Positions 51,777 to 60,181 of a DNA stretch of 64,000 nt are shown here, one piece after another. The first letter of the stretch is position 1, and each line of letters starts with the position of its first letter. A program made the translations under genes and the position numbers. The DNA lies in contig DATJTW010000062.1 in NCBI GenBank assembly GCA_035502995.1, forward strand, positions 14,934-78,933, given 5' to 3'. The notes below the pieces were generated by a model. That model worked only from the letters and a program-made list of their open reading frames with translations. It was not told the origin of the DNA and searched no databases. The stretch comes from CADEED01 sp035502995 (lineage in GTDB: Bacteria > Pseudomonadota > Gammaproteobacteria > Steroidobacterales > Steroidobacteraceae).

Positions 51777-52241
51777 TCAAGGATCTTTCGGGACCGCCAG
51801 TAGTGCGGGCGTCGCCGACTCGCGGCCGAGATACCAGATGATCACGATCTTCCCGTCGTGCACCTGGTACATCGTCATTTCGTTCGCGTCGTAGCCCTCG
51901 GCCGCGTTCGTGACGTGATCGCGCGTGACGACGATCTCGCCGAGCGTGGTCAGGCTGACGATCTCGACGTGCACGCGAGATGACTTCGCGAACAGCGGCG
52001 CGTACTTCTGCCGCACGGTCTCCAGGCCCGACGTCGTCAGCTTGAACCCCGACGTCGACGCATCGAGGGCGAACTTCTGGATCCCCGCATCCTGCAGCTC
52101 GAAGAACGCGGCGGGGTCGTTGGCATTCCACGTGGCCGCGTAGGCGCGCACGACCTGTTCGGGCGTGCGCGATTCGTCGGCGCTGGTCAACCGGGCGATG
52201 AGCAGCGTGGCGGCGAGAAAGACGAGTCGCGAGGTGTTCAT
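51777..52241 (-). CDS. Secreted NTF2-like (SnoaL-type) protein
   Basis: 154 residues. A signal peptide (FLAATLLIARLTSADES) precedes a cone-shaped NTF2-like domain: PEQVVRAYAATWNANDPAAF, VRQKYAPLFAKSSRVHVEIV, and EMTMYQVHDGKIVIIWYLG. The pocket residues are not diagnostic, so ligand and reaction are unknown. The ATG at 52241 is 85 bp from the divergent amidohydrolase gene. Confidence 0.75.
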   Translation of the reverse strand: MNTSRLVFLAATLLIARLTSADESRTPEQVVRAYAATWNANDPAAFFELQDAGIQKFALDASTSGFKLTTSGLETVRQKYAPLFAKSSRVHVEIVSLTTLGEIVVTRDHVTNAAEGYDANEMTMYQVHDGKIVIIWYLGRESATPALLAVPKDP

Positions 52242-52326
52242 GTGCCTTGAACGCGCCCGCCAGCCGTTCGTTGACGATCGCCGCGGCTCATCCATACTCC
52301 GCAGCGTTTTCAACTGGAGACACACG

Positions 52327-53187
52327 ATGACGCGACCGCTCGCCCTTCTCTCGTTGCTGCTGGCCGTCGCCGCGCCTCTGCACGCGCAGCAGCCGCACCT
52401 GTTCGACGTGCACGTCCACCTGCACGACGGCGAAAAGTCGCTGGCCGAATACCTCGCGAAGAACGCGGCCGACAAGGTCACGCTCGACGGCGCCGGCATC
52501 ATGTGGTTTGGCGGCGGGAACCAGGCGCTGGCGGGAAACCCGGCGGCGATCCGCGCCGGCAACGATTCGATCCTCGCGATCGCGGCGAAGAATCCGTCAC
52601 TGATGCCGATCGCCACGGTCCATCCCTACGACGGCGACGCCGCGTTGACCGAGCTGACTCGCGTCGCTGCGCTCGGCATCAAGGTGCTGAAGATCCATCC
52701 GCACACCCAGAAGTTCGACGCCGCGGATCCGCGCGTGCTGACTCTGGTGCGCCGCGCCGGCGCTCTGAACGTCATCGTGCTGATGGACAACGCCGGCATC
52801 GTGCCCGACGACTGCGAGAAGCTGTTCAACCTCGCGCTCGACGCGCCGAAGACGACATTCATCTTCGCGCACCTCGGCGGCTTCAATTTCCGGTTCTGGA
52901 ACATCCTCGCGGCGGCGCGCACCGCCGAGAACCTGTTCGCCAACAACGTGTACTTCGACATCTCGGCGATGGCGTCGATGATCGGCGGCTCGCCGCTCGC
53001 GACGGAGTACGTCTGGACCCTCCGCAACGTCGGCATCGATCACGTGTTGTTCGGCTCCGACTACCCGCAGTTCTCGGTGAAGCAGAACCTGGACGGGCTC
53101 GACAAGCTGGATCTCACGGACCAGGAGAAGGCGGCGATCCGCTACGAGAACGCGCGCAGGTTGTTCGGTCTGAAGACGCCCAGGTAG
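52327..53187 (+). CDS. Secreted amidohydrolase (amidohydrolase-2 family)
   Basis: 286 residues with a signal peptide (AAPLHAQQ). The TIM-barrel metal motif HxH is FDVHVHLHDG. Other segments are VLKIHPHTQKFD, TTFIFAHLGGFNF, YFDISAM and HVLFGSDYPQFS, where the last Asp is the usual catalytic residue of the amidohydrolase-2 group. It would hydrolyse or decarboxylate a small molecule in the periplasm. The spacer to the divergent NTF2-like gene probably holds both promoters. Confidence 0.85.
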   Translation: MTRPLALLSLLLAVAAPLHAQQPHLFDVHVHLHDGEKSLAEYLAKNAADKVTLDGAGIMWFGGGNQALAGNPAAIRAGNDSILAIAAKNPSLMPIATVHPYDGDAALTELTRVAALGIKVLKIHPHTQKFDAADPRVLTLVRRAGALNVIVLMDNAGIVPDDCEKLFNLALDAPKTTFIFAHLGGFNFRFWNILAAARTAENLFANNVYFDISAMASMIGGSPLATEYVWTLRNVGIDHVLFGSDYPQFSVKQNLDGLDKLDLTDQEKAAIRYENARRLFGLKTPR

Positions 53188-53235
53188 TCGGCGCGGGTGG
53201 CGCCCGGCGCGGCCGCCCCGACGTTCGACGGCTCC

Positions 53236-54645
53236 CTAGAGGCCCGCGAGCGAGGCGGCGCGCCGCAGGTCCTCGATGACCTCGGCGCGCATCCGTTCGA
53301 CGCTGTCGTCGCGCGCGCGCAGCAACGCCGAGGGATGCCACGTGGCGATCAGCGGCAGACCCTCGTCCGTCGTCAACGTGCCGCCGCGCGACTTCCCGAC
53401 CGGGCCAGCGGTCGACGACAACGCCCGCAGCGCCGTGGCACCGAGCGCCACGACCACGCGGGGCTGCAGTCTGCCGAGCTCGCTGCGCAGCCAGGCCTCG
53501 CACGCGGCGACTTCCTGCTGGGCCGGCGTCTTGTGTATCCGGCGCTTGCCGCGCGGCTCCCATTTGAAATGCTTCACGGCGTTCGTGACGTAGACGCGAT
53601 GGCGATCGATGCCGGCCTCCGCGAGTAGTTTGTCGAGCAGGCGGCCGGCCGGCCCGACGAAGGGGCGACCTTGCAGATCCTCCTCGTCGCCGGGCTGCTC
53701 GCCGACCAGCACCAGCCGCGCGTCGGGCGGACCTTCGCCCGCGACGGCCTGCGTCGCGTGTTCCCAGAGCGGGCACCGCCGGCAGCGATCGAGCTCGTGC
53801 TTGTCGGGGAGCTGCGCGCCGTCGCGCGGTTTCGCCGGGCCTGCGCTGCGGATCGGCGCATGACGCGCGCGCGCCGCAGGCTCGTCGAACCGCGACACGT
53901 TGCGCGGCGCCTCGCGCATCAGCGCGGGTATCTCGGCGGTCTCGGGCAGATTCTTCCAGCGATGCACCGGCATCTCGCGCTTCATCGCCGCCGGTTTCAA
54001 GCGCGCCACGTTGCAGATGCTTCGGTAGTAAGTCCGCCACAGCGTTTCGTGCGCGTCGGCAGTCGGCAGCGAATCGCGCGGCGGAGAGTCCTCGAACCGG
54101 AGTTCACGTCCGTCCCACACCGCCGCGCCGTCCGGCGTCACGATCGTCCACTGCATGTTGGCGAATCGGCGAACGAAGAAACGTGCGCCCTCGTGCAGGA
54201 TCAGTTGTTGGGGCTCGTACCAGGCGACGAAGCGAGAGGGGCCATCGGCCTCGGGTGGCGGCAGCTCCCGGAATCGCACGAACGCGTGCATCTTGTGCAG
54301 ATCGCGACGCACGTCATGCGCGAAGCGCCGGGCCAGCGCGAGCGTCGCGTCCGCCGCGTCGGCCAGCAAGGCGCGGCCTTCCTTCTGCAGGCGCCACAGC
54401 AGGCGATACATGAGATCCCAGCGCCGCGGATCGCGGTGCAGGGCTACGGTGCGCAGCAAGCGCAGGAAATCCTTCGGGACGCTGGTGCCCGGCGACGCTT
54501 CCGCCACCCCGGCGGACGGCGCATCGAATGCAAACAGCGACGGATGCGTGGAATCCGACCAGCCGACTCGATCCGGCGCGATGCCGTCCGTCAGCAGTCG
54601 GCGTGCCGTCGCGCGCCAGTCCTCGAAATCGCGCGGAGCGGTCAT
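53236..54645 (-). CDS. udgX: DUF4130 - UdgX uracil-DNA glycosylase fusion
   Basis: 469 residues. Residues 30-260 form a DUF4130 domain (LRLLRTVALHRDPRRWDLMY, HKMHAFVRFRELPP, FFVRRFANMQWTIVTPDG, MPVHRWKNLPE). Residues 285-469 are a UdgX-type glycosylase: CRRCPLW (Cys288, Cys291, iron-sulphur), LVGEQPGDEEDLQGRPFVGP, the diagnostic KRRIH loop (367-371, His371 being the residue that forms the covalent uracil-DNA adduct in UdgX) and TWHPSALLR. It excises and traps uracil in DNA. It starts 7 nt after the radical SAM stop and shares its LexA-type control. Confidence 0.92.
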   Translation of the reverse strand: MTAPRDFEDWRATARRLLTDGIAPDRVGWSDSTHPSLFAFDAPSAGVAEASPGTSVPKDFLRLLRTVALHRDPRRWDLMYRLLWRLQKEGRALLADAADATLALARRFAHDVRRDLHKMHAFVRFRELPPPEADGPSRFVAWYEPQQLILHEGARFFVRRFANMQWTIVTPDGAAVWDGRELRFEDSPPRDSLPTADAHETLWRTYYRSICNVARLKPAAMKREMPVHRWKNLPETAEIPALMREAPRNVSRFDEPAARARHAPIRSAGPAKPRDGAQLPDKHELDRCRRCPLWEHATQAVAGEGPPDARLVLVGEQPGDEEDLQGRPFVGPAGRLLDKLLAEAGIDRHRVYVTNAVKHFKWEPRGKRRIHKTPAQQEVAACEAWLRSELGRLQPRVVVALGATALRALSSTAGPVGKSRGGTLTTDEGLPLIATWHPSALLRARDDSVERMRAEVIEDLRRAASLAGL

Positions 54646-54652
54646 GCGGCGC

Positions 54653-55900
54653 TCAGAACAATGCTTGCTGCTGCGGCACGGCCGGCGCGAGGCGCGCGCG
54701 CAGCGAATCCGACGACTCGGCATCCCGTGCGGGCCGGTGATCGGCGGTGACGATGAAATGCAGCGCCCGCGAGAGCCGGCAACCGAGCTTCGTGAGGTCG
54801 GCGATGCGCAGGCGACGCAACCGCCGCGTGGCGAGGATCCGGTCGACGACGCGCACGCCGAGTCCCGGCACGCGCAACAAAGTCTCGCGTGGCGCGCGGT
54901 TCACGTCGACGGGAAAGTGCGCGCGGTGCGCCAATGCCCATTGCGTCTTCGGATCCAGATCGAGGTCCAGCTTTCCCGCCGGCATTCCGGCACGCAACTC
55001 GGGCAGCGAGAAGCCGTAGAAGCGCAACAGCCAGTCGGCCTGGTACAGGCGGTGCTCGCGCATCAGTGGCGGCGCGCGGTTCGGCAATGCGGCAGCGGCA
55101 GCCGGAATCGGACTGAACGCCGAGTAGTAGACGCGACGCAGGCGATACGCGTGATACAGCGTGTCGGCGGTGCCGAGCACGGTGCTGTCGTCGGCGTCGT
55201 CCGCGCCGACGATCAGCTGCGTGCTCTGCCCGGCCGGCGAGAAACGCGGCGCCGCCTTGCGCGCGGCCGCCGTGCGCGCGGGTTTGTCGGCACGCACCTC
55301 CTCGATGCGCGTGCGGATGCCGGCCATCGCGCGCTTGATCGTCCCCTGCGACTTCTCCGGCGCGAGCTGCGTCAACGCGTGCTCCGTCGGTAGTTCGATG
55401 TTCACGCTGAGGCGGTCGGCCCATCTACCCGCTTCGGCGACGACGTCGGCGCTGGCCTCCGGGATCGTCTTGAGATGGATGTAGCCGCGGAAGTCGTGCT
55501 CGGTGCGCAGCGTGCGCGCGACGTGCACCATCTGCTCCATGGTGTAGTCGCTGCTGCGGATGATGCCGCTGCTGAGGAACAGTCCCTCGATGTAGTTGCG
55601 ACGGTAGAAGTCGAGGGTCAGCGCGACCACTTCGTTCGCCGAGAACCGCGCGCGCGGGATGTCGCTCGACCGGCGGTTGACGCAGTACTGGCAGTCGTAC
55701 AGGCAGAAGTTGGTCAGCAGGATCTTCAGCAGCGAGACGCAGCGGCCGTCCGGCGTGTAGCTGTGGCAGATGCCCATGCCGGTGGTGGAACCGAGGCCTT
55801 TTCCCGGCGCGGAATGGCGCTTGGGCGCGCCGCTGCTGGCGCACGAGGCGTCGTACTTCGCGGCGTCCGCGAGGATCGCGAGCTTGCGTTCGAGCTCCAT
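54653..55900 (-). CDS. Putative DNA-repair radical SAM protein
   Basis: 415 residues. The radical SAM cluster motif is CLYDCQYC (Cys66, Cys70, Cys73), and the N-terminal GLGSTTGMGICHSYTPDGRC is typical of the group that is genetically paired with DUF4130/UdgX proteins. The C-terminal region has helix-hairpin-helix segments (LLRVPGLGVRVVDRILATRR) for DNA binding. It is presumed to modify or repair damaged DNA; the chemistry is not known. The ATG at 55900 is overlapped by a LexA-type box, and the UdgX gene follows in the same operon. Confidence 0.88.
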   Translation of the reverse strand: MELERKLAILADAAKYDASCASSGAPKRHSAPGKGLGSTTGMGICHSYTPDGRCVSLLKILLTNFCLYDCQYCVNRRSSDIPRARFSANEVVALTLDFYRRNYIEGLFLSSGIIRSSDYTMEQMVHVARTLRTEHDFRGYIHLKTIPEASADVVAEAGRWADRLSVNIELPTEHALTQLAPEKSQGTIKRAMAGIRTRIEEVRADKPARTAAARKAAPRFSPAGQSTQLIVGADDADDSTVLGTADTLYHAYRLRRVYYSAFSPIPAAAAALPNRAPPLMREHRLYQADWLLRFYGFSLPELRAGMPAGKLDLDLDPKTQWALAHRAHFPVDVNRAPRETLLRVPGLGVRVVDRILATRRLRRLRIADLTKLGCRLSRALHFIVTADHRPARDAESSDSLRARLAPAVPQQQALF

Positions 55901-55919
55901 ACTGGGTATTTAAACAGTA
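55900..55919 (-). promoter_or_regulatory. LexA/SOS box overlapping the radical SAM start
   Basis: On the coding strand the sequence is TACTGTTTAAATACCCAGTA, matching the gammaproteobacterial SOS box TACTG-N10-CAGTA with an AT-rich core in GC-rich DNA. Its last base is the first base of the start codon, so bound LexA should block the promoter of the repair operon. Confidence 0.82.
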
Positions 55920-56054
55920 CCGGTTTCGGGCTGCCATAGGCGCGCGCCGACAGCGCGCTGCGGGAAGTACGACCTGCGTGCCATGCACGGGCCGGTGCGC
56001 GGAGGCATGGCAACATTCGCGCCTCGTCGTTACGACACGGAGCCGATTCAGTTC

Positions 56055-57593
56055 ATGCGCTCGTCTTCGATTTGCCTGCCCGCGATCATCGCCGGGCTCT
56101 CCTTCGCGGCATTCGCCGCAACGGCCAACGCCCAATCCCCCTTCCCCACTCCCAACGCGGAATCGCTGCCGCTCGACACCGGCCGCGAAGAGCTCGTGCG
56201 CAGTTGCAATCTGTGCCATCCGATCATGCCGGTGCTGGGTCAGCAGCGGACCGAGCCCGAGTGGCGCGGCGTCGTCGACGCGATGCGCGGGCGCGGCGCG
56301 AAGGTCACCGACGAGGAAGCGGTGAAGATCGCGGCGTATCTCGCGAAGTATTTCGCGCCGGGCATGCCGGTGCGATTGAACGCGGGGCGCATGCCGGGCG
56401 GACAGACATTCATCCTCGGCGGTCGTCCGCCCGATGGCGACGTCGTGCCGGGGCGTCCGCTCGAGACGCGCGATCCGGTCGGCAAGGGCCAGAAGCCGGC
56501 CTTTGCAGGGCAGACACGCGCGCCGGCGATCGTCACGAAGACGCCTGTGGAAGCCACGCTGGTCGCGCATGGCCTCGATCACCCGTGGTCGCTGGCGTTC
56601 CTGCCGAACGGACACCTGCTGATCACCGAGAAGCCCGGGAAGATGCGCATCCTCACCACCAGCGGTGACGTCGGCGCGAAGATCGCGAACGTCCCGGCGG
56701 TGGCATACAAGAGCGACGGCGGATTGCTCGACGTCGTGATCGATCCGCACTTCGCGAAGAATCGCCGCATCTATTTCGCCTACGCGGAACCGCGCGAAGG
56801 CGGCCAGGGACTGACGCTCGGCGGCGCGACGTTGAGCGCGGACGAGACCGCGCTCGAGGACGTGCGCGTGCTGCTGCGGATCGAGCCCTCGCATCCGAGC
56901 GTGTCGCATTTCGGCTGCCGGCTGCTGTTCGACGCGCAGGGCAAGTTGTTCATGACGTCGGGCGAGCGCATGGATCCCATCTTGCGCCAGCAGGCTCAGC
57001 AGCTCGACTCACGCCTGGGCAAACTACTGCGCCTGAATACCGACGGCACCGCGGCGCCGGGCAATCCGTTCGAGAAGACGCCGGGCGCGCTGCCCGACAT
57101 CTGGACGTATGGTCACCGCAATTCGCAGGGACTGGCCTATCACCCGGTGACGCACGCGCTCTGGTCGGTCGAGCATGGCCAGGCGGGCGGCGACGAGCTC
57201 AACGTCATCCTGCCCGGCCGCAACTACGGCTGGCCGCTGGTCGCGTATGGCATGGAGAACGATCGCACGCCGATCAACGGCGGGAAGACGCAGGACCCGC
57301 ACATGGAGCAGCCGAAGTACTTCTGGGACCCGGCGATCGGCCCGACGAGCATGGCGTTCTACACGGGCAAGCTGATCCCCGAGTGGCGCGGCAACCTGTT
57401 CATCACCGGGCACCTGAGCCAGCACCTCGTGCGGCTGGTGTTGAAGGGCGATCGCGTCGTGGGTGAGGAGCGTCTGCTGCTGGACCAGAAGCAGATGATG
57501 CGTTGGGTCGGACAGGGACCGGATGGCGCATTGTGGGTGCTGACCGATGACGCGGATGGACGGTTGTTGCGACTGGTGCCGCGCGCGAAGTAG
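56055..57593 (+). CDS. Cytochrome c - PQQ-dependent sugar dehydrogenase fusion
   Basis: 512 residues. After a signal peptide (ATANAQS) a short cytochrome-like domain has one haem motif CNLCH at about residue 55. The C-terminal 340 residues are a soluble-glucose-dehydrogenase-type beta propeller (LDHPWSLAFLPNGHLLITEK, VAYKSDGGLLDVVIDPHF, LTSGERMDP-like FMTSGERMDP, WTYGHRNSQGLAYHP, WSVEHGQAGGDELNVI, YGWPLVAYG). It would oxidise a sugar aldehyde in the periplasm and pass electrons to its own haem. The start at ATG 56055 places the signal peptide correctly. Confidence 0.88.
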   Translation: MRSSSICLPAIIAGLSFAAFAATANAQSPFPTPNAESLPLDTGREELVRSCNLCHPIMPVLGQQRTEPEWRGVVDAMRGRGAKVTDEEAVKIAAYLAKYFAPGMPVRLNAGRMPGGQTFILGGRPPDGDVVPGRPLETRDPVGKGQKPAFAGQTRAPAIVTKTPVEATLVAHGLDHPWSLAFLPNGHLLITEKPGKMRILTTSGDVGAKIANVPAVAYKSDGGLLDVVIDPHFAKNRRIYFAYAEPREGGQGLTLGGATLSADETALEDVRVLLRIEPSHPSVSHFGCRLLFDAQGKLFMTSGERMDPILRQQAQQLDSRLGKLLRLNTDGTAAPGNPFEKTPGALPDIWTYGHRNSQGLAYHPVTHALWSVEHGQAGGDELNVILPGRNYGWPLVAYGMENDRTPINGGKTQDPHMEQPKYFWDPAIGPTSMAFYTGKLIPEWRGNLFITGHLSQHLVRLVLKGDRVVGEERLLLDQKQMMRWVGQGPDGALWVLTDDADGRLLRLVPRAK

Positions 57594-57601
57594 CGCGCGG
57601 C

Positions 57602-57622
57602 GACGCAGCGCCGCGCTGCGTC
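57602..57622. terminator. Hairpin between convergent genes
   Basis: GACGCAGCG-CCG-CGCTGCGTC is a perfect 9-bp stem in the 32-bp gap between the stops of the dehydrogenase and the GTPase gene. It could end both transcripts. There is no T-run. Confidence 0.5.
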
Positions 57623-57625
57623 TAG

Positions 57626-58696
57626 CTACTCGCGCGCTGCCACGCGCGAGATGTTCCACAGCCTGAATCGCCCGGCGCCATCGGCCGCGAGGACCACGCA
57701 GCGGTCATCACCGCGGCCCTGCAGTCTCGCGGCGTTCGCGCCGGCCGCCTTGACCAGCACGGATCTGCCGAGCTCGACGTCCGCATAAACCGCGTCCGCG
57801 GGCGACGTCAGCCGCCAGCGATCGTTCACGACACCCCACCAGTCACCGCGCGGATTGCGCGCCAGGCTCACGCGTGTCCCGGTGAGCTCGTGCAGGATCA
57901 CGCGGCCGTCGATCGGCGGCCAGACGAGGCCGCTGGCGACGCGCTCGTCGGGAGCGGCGGGGACGTGATGTTCGCCCGCACTCGTCGTGGGCGGCGTCGC
58001 GGGTGCGAAACCTTCCTCGAGAGCCTCGATGCCCGGCAAAGTGCCTTCGTGGCGCTGCAGATCGTCCAGCAGGTCCTGCGCGCCATTCACGGTCGGCGGC
58101 GCGCTTTCGAGCAGCCCCAGCCGCATCTGTTCGCGCACGCGATCCAGCGCGAGTCGCACGGCGAAGACGAATGCCTCACGGACCCCCGTGCCCTCGGTCG
58201 CAACCGACTCGATCAAACCGATGCGCATGCCGAGCCGATCGAGCTGCGACTGCACCTGGTCGAGGGGCACGGCATCGGGATGATCGCGCTTGTTGGCCTG
58301 GAGCACGACGCCGATCGGCGGCGCCGGTAGTTTGCCGAGGAAACCATCCAGCCGCGACAGGTAACCCCGGTCCGCGTGAAAACCTGACGGGGTACTGTCG
58401 GCGACGAACACGATCGCGTCCGCCGCTTCGAGGAGGCGGCGACGCCGCTTCGCCAGCACCGCCTGGCCCGGCACCGACACGACCTGGCAGCGGATCCGGC
58501 GGCCCTCGAACAGGCCGCCGGTGTAATCCAGCCAATCGAAGTAGAGAGTGCGGCCGGCGATCGCTTCCGGCGTCACCACGTCGACGCCCAGGCACCTGCC
58601 GAGGGCGACGACACTGGTGGTCTTGCCGGCCATCGGCGCGCCGTCGTAGACGATGCGGATGACGACGGCATCGCCGTGTGGATCGATGACAGCCAT
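57626..58696 (-). CDS. MglA-like small GTPase with C-terminal extension
   Basis: 356 residues. The first 200 are a Ras/MglA-type GTPase: P-loop GAPMAGKTTS (about 19-28), switch region VVSVPGQ, LEAADAIVFVADSTPSGFHA, and NKRD in VVLQANKRDHPD. About 150 residues follow with no clear domain (a beta-rich end with VILHELTGTRVSLARNPRGD). MglA proteins control cell polarity and motility with roadblock partners, two of which are encoded just upstream. It is the last gene of the cluster, 89 bp after the roadblock gene. Confidence 0.85.
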   Translation of the reverse strand: MAVIDPHGDAVVIRIVYDGAPMAGKTTSVVALGRCLGVDVVTPEAIAGRTLYFDWLDYTGGLFEGRRIRCQVVSVPGQAVLAKRRRRLLEAADAIVFVADSTPSGFHADRGYLSRLDGFLGKLPAPPIGVVLQANKRDHPDAVPLDQVQSQLDRLGMRIGLIESVATEGTGVREAFVFAVRLALDRVREQMRLGLLESAPPTVNGAQDLLDDLQRHEGTLPGIEALEEGFAPATPPTTSAGEHHVPAAPDERVASGLVWPPIDGRVILHELTGTRVSLARNPRGDWWGVVNDRWRLTSPADAVYADVELGRSVLVKAAGANAARLQGRGDDRCVVLAADGAGRFRLWNISRVAARE

Positions 58697-58785
58697 CCGT
58701 CGCGCCCTGCCCCGCCAGTCTGGCTAGTCGGGTCTGCGCGACGGACGGACGACCCCGCGGGCCATGCGGATCCTCCTGTGGCGCG

Positions 58786-59145
58786 TCAGAACGCGAGACC
58801 GTGCTCGGCGTCCTGGCACGCGCGCCGCGCCATCGCCAGGTTCGCCTTCGCGCGATCGAGCACGAAGTAGATGAAGATGCCGGGCTTCGCCGCGACCGGG
58901 CGGATGATGTGGTAGTGCTTGCCGAGCGTGATGAGGATGTCCTCGATCGCGTCGTTGAGACCGAGGGCCTTCATGGTCTTCAGCTTCGCGCGCACGACTT
59001 CCGTATTGCCCGCGGCGGCCAGCTCCAGGTCGACGCCGGAACCGATTCCGCCCAGCATCATTCCGCTGTTGGAATCCACCAGCGCGGCGCACAGCGCACC
59101 ATCGGCATTCAGCAGGGTCTTCAGCGAATCATTTACCGTAGCCAT
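58786..59145 (-). CDS. Roadblock/LC7-domain protein
   Basis: 119 residues, a single roadblock/LC7 fold (LKTLLNADGALCAALVDSNS, GIGSGVDLELAAAGNTEVVR, FIYFVLDRAKANLAMARRAC). Such proteins are dimeric partners or GAPs of MglA-type GTPases (MglB). The start ATG 59145 has AGGAGA at 8 nt; an in-frame ATG 60 nt upstream is weaker. It lies 87 bp from the next roadblock gene and probably belongs to the same transcript. Confidence 0.85.
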   Translation of the reverse strand: MATVNDSLKTLLNADGALCAALVDSNSGMMLGGIGSGVDLELAAAGNTEVVRAKLKTMKALGLNDAIEDILITLGKHYHIIRPVAAKPGIFIYFVLDRAKANLAMARRACQDAEHGLAF

Positions 59146-59232
59146 TGAATGTCTCCTGAAAGGTTTCCGGTGAGTTGCACTTGTGCGAAATGCTCCCGCG
59201 CGCAAGTGCGCCGCCCGGGAAGTAGATAGGAA

Positions 59233-59631
59233 TCAGCTGCCGAGCGTGCGTTCGAGCTCCGTGCAGCAATTGCGCGCCAGCCACAGCAGCCGGCCGAGGA
59301 TCTCCTCGCCGGAGGCGACCACCGCGAGCGACAGGCGCGGCACGACGGCGATGCCGAGGATGACGATCGTGCCGTTCTCGGATTCCACGACCAGGCTGCG
59401 GCTGTCCTTGAGGCCCGCTTCCCGCGCGATCGCTTCGGACAACGCCTGCAGCGAACTGCTCATCGCGGCGATCTTCTGCGTCACCGGCCCGGCGGGATGC
59501 GCGGCGATCTCGAAGCCGTCGCCCGAGGTGACGACGGCCAGCTTGATGCCGGGATTCTCCTGCACCAGCACCTGCAGCCGGGCGAGCACGGTATCGCGCA
59601 GCTGCGGCGCGAAGCGCGGACTAGTGGCCAT
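59233..59631 (-). CDS. Roadblock/LC7-domain protein
   Basis: 132 residues. The roadblock fold shows VLARLQVLVQENPGIKLAVV, SGDGFEIAAHPAG, KIAAMSSSLQALSEAIARE and GTIVILGIAVVPRLSLAVVA, as in MglB. The ATG at 59631 has GGGAG 8 nt upstream and is better than the in-frame GTG at 59640. It overlaps the stop of the GTPase gene by 11 bp, so the two are translationally coupled and probably partners. Confidence 0.85.
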   Translation of the reverse strand: MATSPRFAPQLRDTVLARLQVLVQENPGIKLAVVTSGDGFEIAAHPAGPVTQKIAAMSSSLQALSEAIAREAGLKDSRSLVVESENGTIVILGIAVVPRLSLAVVASGEEILGRLLWLARNCCTELERTLGS

Positions 59632-60181
59632 CGGTGACACTCCCGACTTGCGCTTCCAGGATGCATAACAACGTGTCGATCAGCAGCAACACGTCCTCAC
59701 GACGCCGCACGTCGACGGCCATCACCGGTGCCACGACGCCGTGGACGGCGAGCACGCGCATGAAGTCCTCGTACTGCGCACTCTCGGTCGCCGCCGGCCG
59801 GCCCACGCCGATGACGAATGGCTGGTCGGGGCTGATGCGATGGAACGCCTCGACGTAGGTTCGAAAGTCCTCCAGCGCGTTCTCGCTCGAACCGTCGATC
59901 AGCAACACGATGCCCATCGCGCCACCGCAGAGGATTTCCCACATGAACGCGAAACGCTGCTGGCCCGGCGTGCCGTAGAGTTTCACCGTCGTGCCGTCTT
60001 CCAGCTGCATCTGGCCGTAGTCGAGCGCGACCGTGGTCGAATCCTTGGCGTGCGATTGTTTGTCGTTGTTCTCGACCTCGGTCGAAACCGGCGGGATGTC
60101 GCTGATGGCGCTGATGGCGGTGGTCTTGCCCGCGCCCATCGGTCCCGTGAACACGATCTTCAGCTCCTGCGCCGCGCTCAT
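59621..60181 (-). CDS. MglA-type small GTPase
   Basis: 186 residues. P-loop FTGPMGAGKTTAISAISD (about 10-27), switch II motif LYGTPGQQRF, and a degenerate NKxD (VIGVGRPAATES). The pattern matches the compact GTP/ATP-binding proteins found beside roadblock proteins in proteobacteria. The missing NKxD suggests altered base specificity or a regulatory role. The ATG at 60181 overlaps the stop of the upstream unknown gene (ATGA), and the product gene overlaps the next roadblock gene by 11 bp. Confidence 0.88.
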   Translation of the reverse strand: MSAAQELKIVFTGPMGAGKTTAISAISDIPPVSTEVENNDKQSHAKDSTTVALDYGQMQLEDGTTVKLYGTPGQQRFAFMWEILCGGAMGIVLLIDGSSENALEDFRTYVEAFHRISPDQPFVIGVGRPAATESAQYEDFMRVLAVHGVVAPVMAVDVRRREDVLLLIDTLLCILEAQVGSVTDGH

